14,137 nt of DNA, from positions 1-14,137 of the forward strand of contig CAYLIK010000082.1 of the NCBI GenBank assembly GCA_964383565.1, written 5' to 3'. Below the pieces are notes generated by a model that searched no databases, was not told where the DNA came from, and saw only the letters and a program-made list of their open reading frames with translations. The DNA comes from CANJQJ01 sp964383565. GTDB lineage: Bacteria > Pseudomonadota > Alphaproteobacteria > Sphingomonadales > Sphingomonadaceae. Each line of letters begins with the position of its first letter. Positions within the stretch are counted from its first letter, which is position 1. Positions 13,209 to 14,137 of the stretch are shown here, one piece after another. The position numbers and the translations under genes were made by a program.

Positions 13209-14137
13209 TGCGCCTCTTCCACTTCGTCCATGGTGCTGGCGACCGATTCGCCGACGATATCAACGAACACGTCGTGCAACCCCGGCCGCTCGATCGAAAG
13301 CGCCTCGATCCCCGCTTCGCCCTCGATCAAGCGCGCGAGCAGCGGCTCGATGCCGGTTTCGGGCAAATCGAAGGTCCAGCTTCGCCCGTCGCGCCGGGCG
13401 TCTTGCGGGAATGCATCGTGCCACGGCCCGTCCTCGCGCCGGGTGACGAGCGTCACGACCGGACACTTCCGCCCGCGCGCGTCGGCCACGCTGCCTTCGA
13501 AGCGGACACGGCCGCCGACGATGATCACGATCCGCTCGCACAGCCGCTCGGCATGGGCGATGACATGCGTTGAAAACAGGACCGTCACACCGGCCGCCAC
13601 CTGCGCGCGGATTAGCGCCTCGAGGCGGCCCTGATTCAGGGCATCGAGACCGGAAAAAGGCTCGTCGAGGACGATCAAGCTCGGCTCGTGCACGATCGTG
13701 CCGAGGATCTGGACAGTCTGAGCCATGCCCTTGGAAAGCGTGCGGATCGGGCGGCGGGCGGCATGGCCGAGACCATGTTCCTCAAGCAGGCGATCAGCGC
13801 GGATACGGCCTTCGGCCAGCGGCAGGCCGCGCAGCGCGCCCATGAAGGCGATGGCCTCGCGCGGGTTCATGGTCGGGTAGAGGCCCCGTTCCTCTGGCAG
13901 ATAGCCGACGAGGTGGGCGGCCTTCAACGGCTCCGTGTGGCCGAGCAGGCTGCGCTCGCCCGAATCGGGATCGATGATGCCCAACAATGTGCGCAGGGTG
14001 GTCGTCTTGCCGGCGCCGTTCGGGCCAAGCACGCCGTAAATCATGCCAGCCGGAACCGCGAGATCGACGCCATCGACCGCGCGCACCTTGTCGAACTGCT
14101 TGACCAGCCCTTTTGCCTCGATCGCGAAAGCTTGCGT
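13205..14137 (-). CDS. ABC transporter ATP-binding protein, NatA-like (5' end outside window)
   Basis: The visible 310 residues contain a full nucleotide-binding domain: P-loop GPNGAGKTTT (38-47 of the visible part), signature LSKGM (134-138), Walker B LIVLDEP (154-160) and the switch STH (189-191). A C-terminal extension of about 80 residues ends with PGLHDVFVDIVGE, as in NatA-type ATPases. The frame stays open to the right edge and reads TQAFAIEAKGLVKQF, the usual start of such proteins, so probably only one or a few codons are missing. A GTG at 14086 would cut into the first strand and is rejected as start. The gene overlaps the permease start by ATGA, and the two form one exporter of unknown substrate. 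Confidence 0.93.
   Translation of the reverse strand, partial: TQAFAIEAKGLVKQFDKVRAVDGVDLAVPAGMIYGVLGPNGAGKTTTLRTLLGIIDPDSGERSLLGHTEPLKAAHLVGYLPEERGLYPTMNPREAIAFMGALRGLPLAEGRIRADRLLEEHGLGHAARRPIRTLSKGMAQTVQILGTIVHEPSLIVLDEPFSGLDALNQGRLEALIRAQVAAGVTVLFSTHVIAHAERLCERIVIIVGGRVRFEGSVADARGRKCPVVTLVTRREDGPWHDAFPQDARRDGRSWTFDLPETGIEPLLARLIEGEAGIEALSIERPGLHDVFVDIVGESVASTMDEVEEAQ

Noticed and set aside
1..14137. CRISPR array, tRNA, rRNA, insertion sequence or phage genes
   Set aside because: No regularly spaced repeats, cloverleaf-like sequences, transposase, integrase or terminal inverted repeats were seen on reading both strands. This was by eye, so short or degenerate examples could be missed.

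Overview
The window is high-GC DNA with tightly packed genes. The gene order argH - small lipoprotein - lysA, a TlpA-like lipoprotein divergent from argH, and the protein sequences suggest an alphaproteobacterium, most likely Sphingomonadales. That placement comes from remembered resemblance, not from a search. Almost everything is on the minus strand; the TlpA-like gene is the only convincing plus-strand gene.

Left part (1-2479): the 5' part of lysA, a 78-residue LptM-like lipoprotein and argH form one minus-strand unit with 3-nt spacing and an ATGA overlap. A TlpA/ResA-type thioredoxin-fold lipoprotein is read the other way, its start almost touching the argH start.

Centre (2495-11029): eight minus-strand genes form an apparent operon. 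In transcription order they are: acyl/peptidyl carrier protein (DltC-like); fold-type III PLP decarboxylase; AMP-forming ligase; membrane-anchored SGNH protein (DltD/AlgX-like in role); 52-residue single-span microprotein ending FQYQGF (DltX-like); MBOAT acyltransferase (DltB-like); DltA-like amino-acid adenylation enzyme; divergent acyl-CoA-dehydrogenase-like flavoprotein. This is a full set of Dlt parts (A, B, C, D and X) in a presumed Gram-negative, which has no teichoic acid, plus three enzymes that Dlt loci lack. The ligase, decarboxylase and carrier resemble the set found beside exosortase A in polysaccharide loci, and the adenylation enzyme plus dehydrogenase resembles pairs that oxidise aminoacyl groups on carriers. 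My inference is a system that activates an amino acid, alters it on the carrier (decarboxylation and/or dehydrogenation), passes it through the MBOAT and microprotein across the inner membrane, and attaches it to a periplasmic or surface acceptor. Acyl group and acceptor are unknown.

A 439-bp AT-rich gene-free stretch (11030-11468), with two perfect 7-bp-stem hairpins, separates this operon from the right part and should hold its promoter.

Right part (11469-14137): a NatA/NatB-type ABC exporter (ATPase cut by the window edge, permease overlapping it by ATGA) is followed 9 nt later by an exported MsrB methionine sulfoxide reductase. No tRNA, rRNA, CRISPR array, insertion sequence or integrase was seen.
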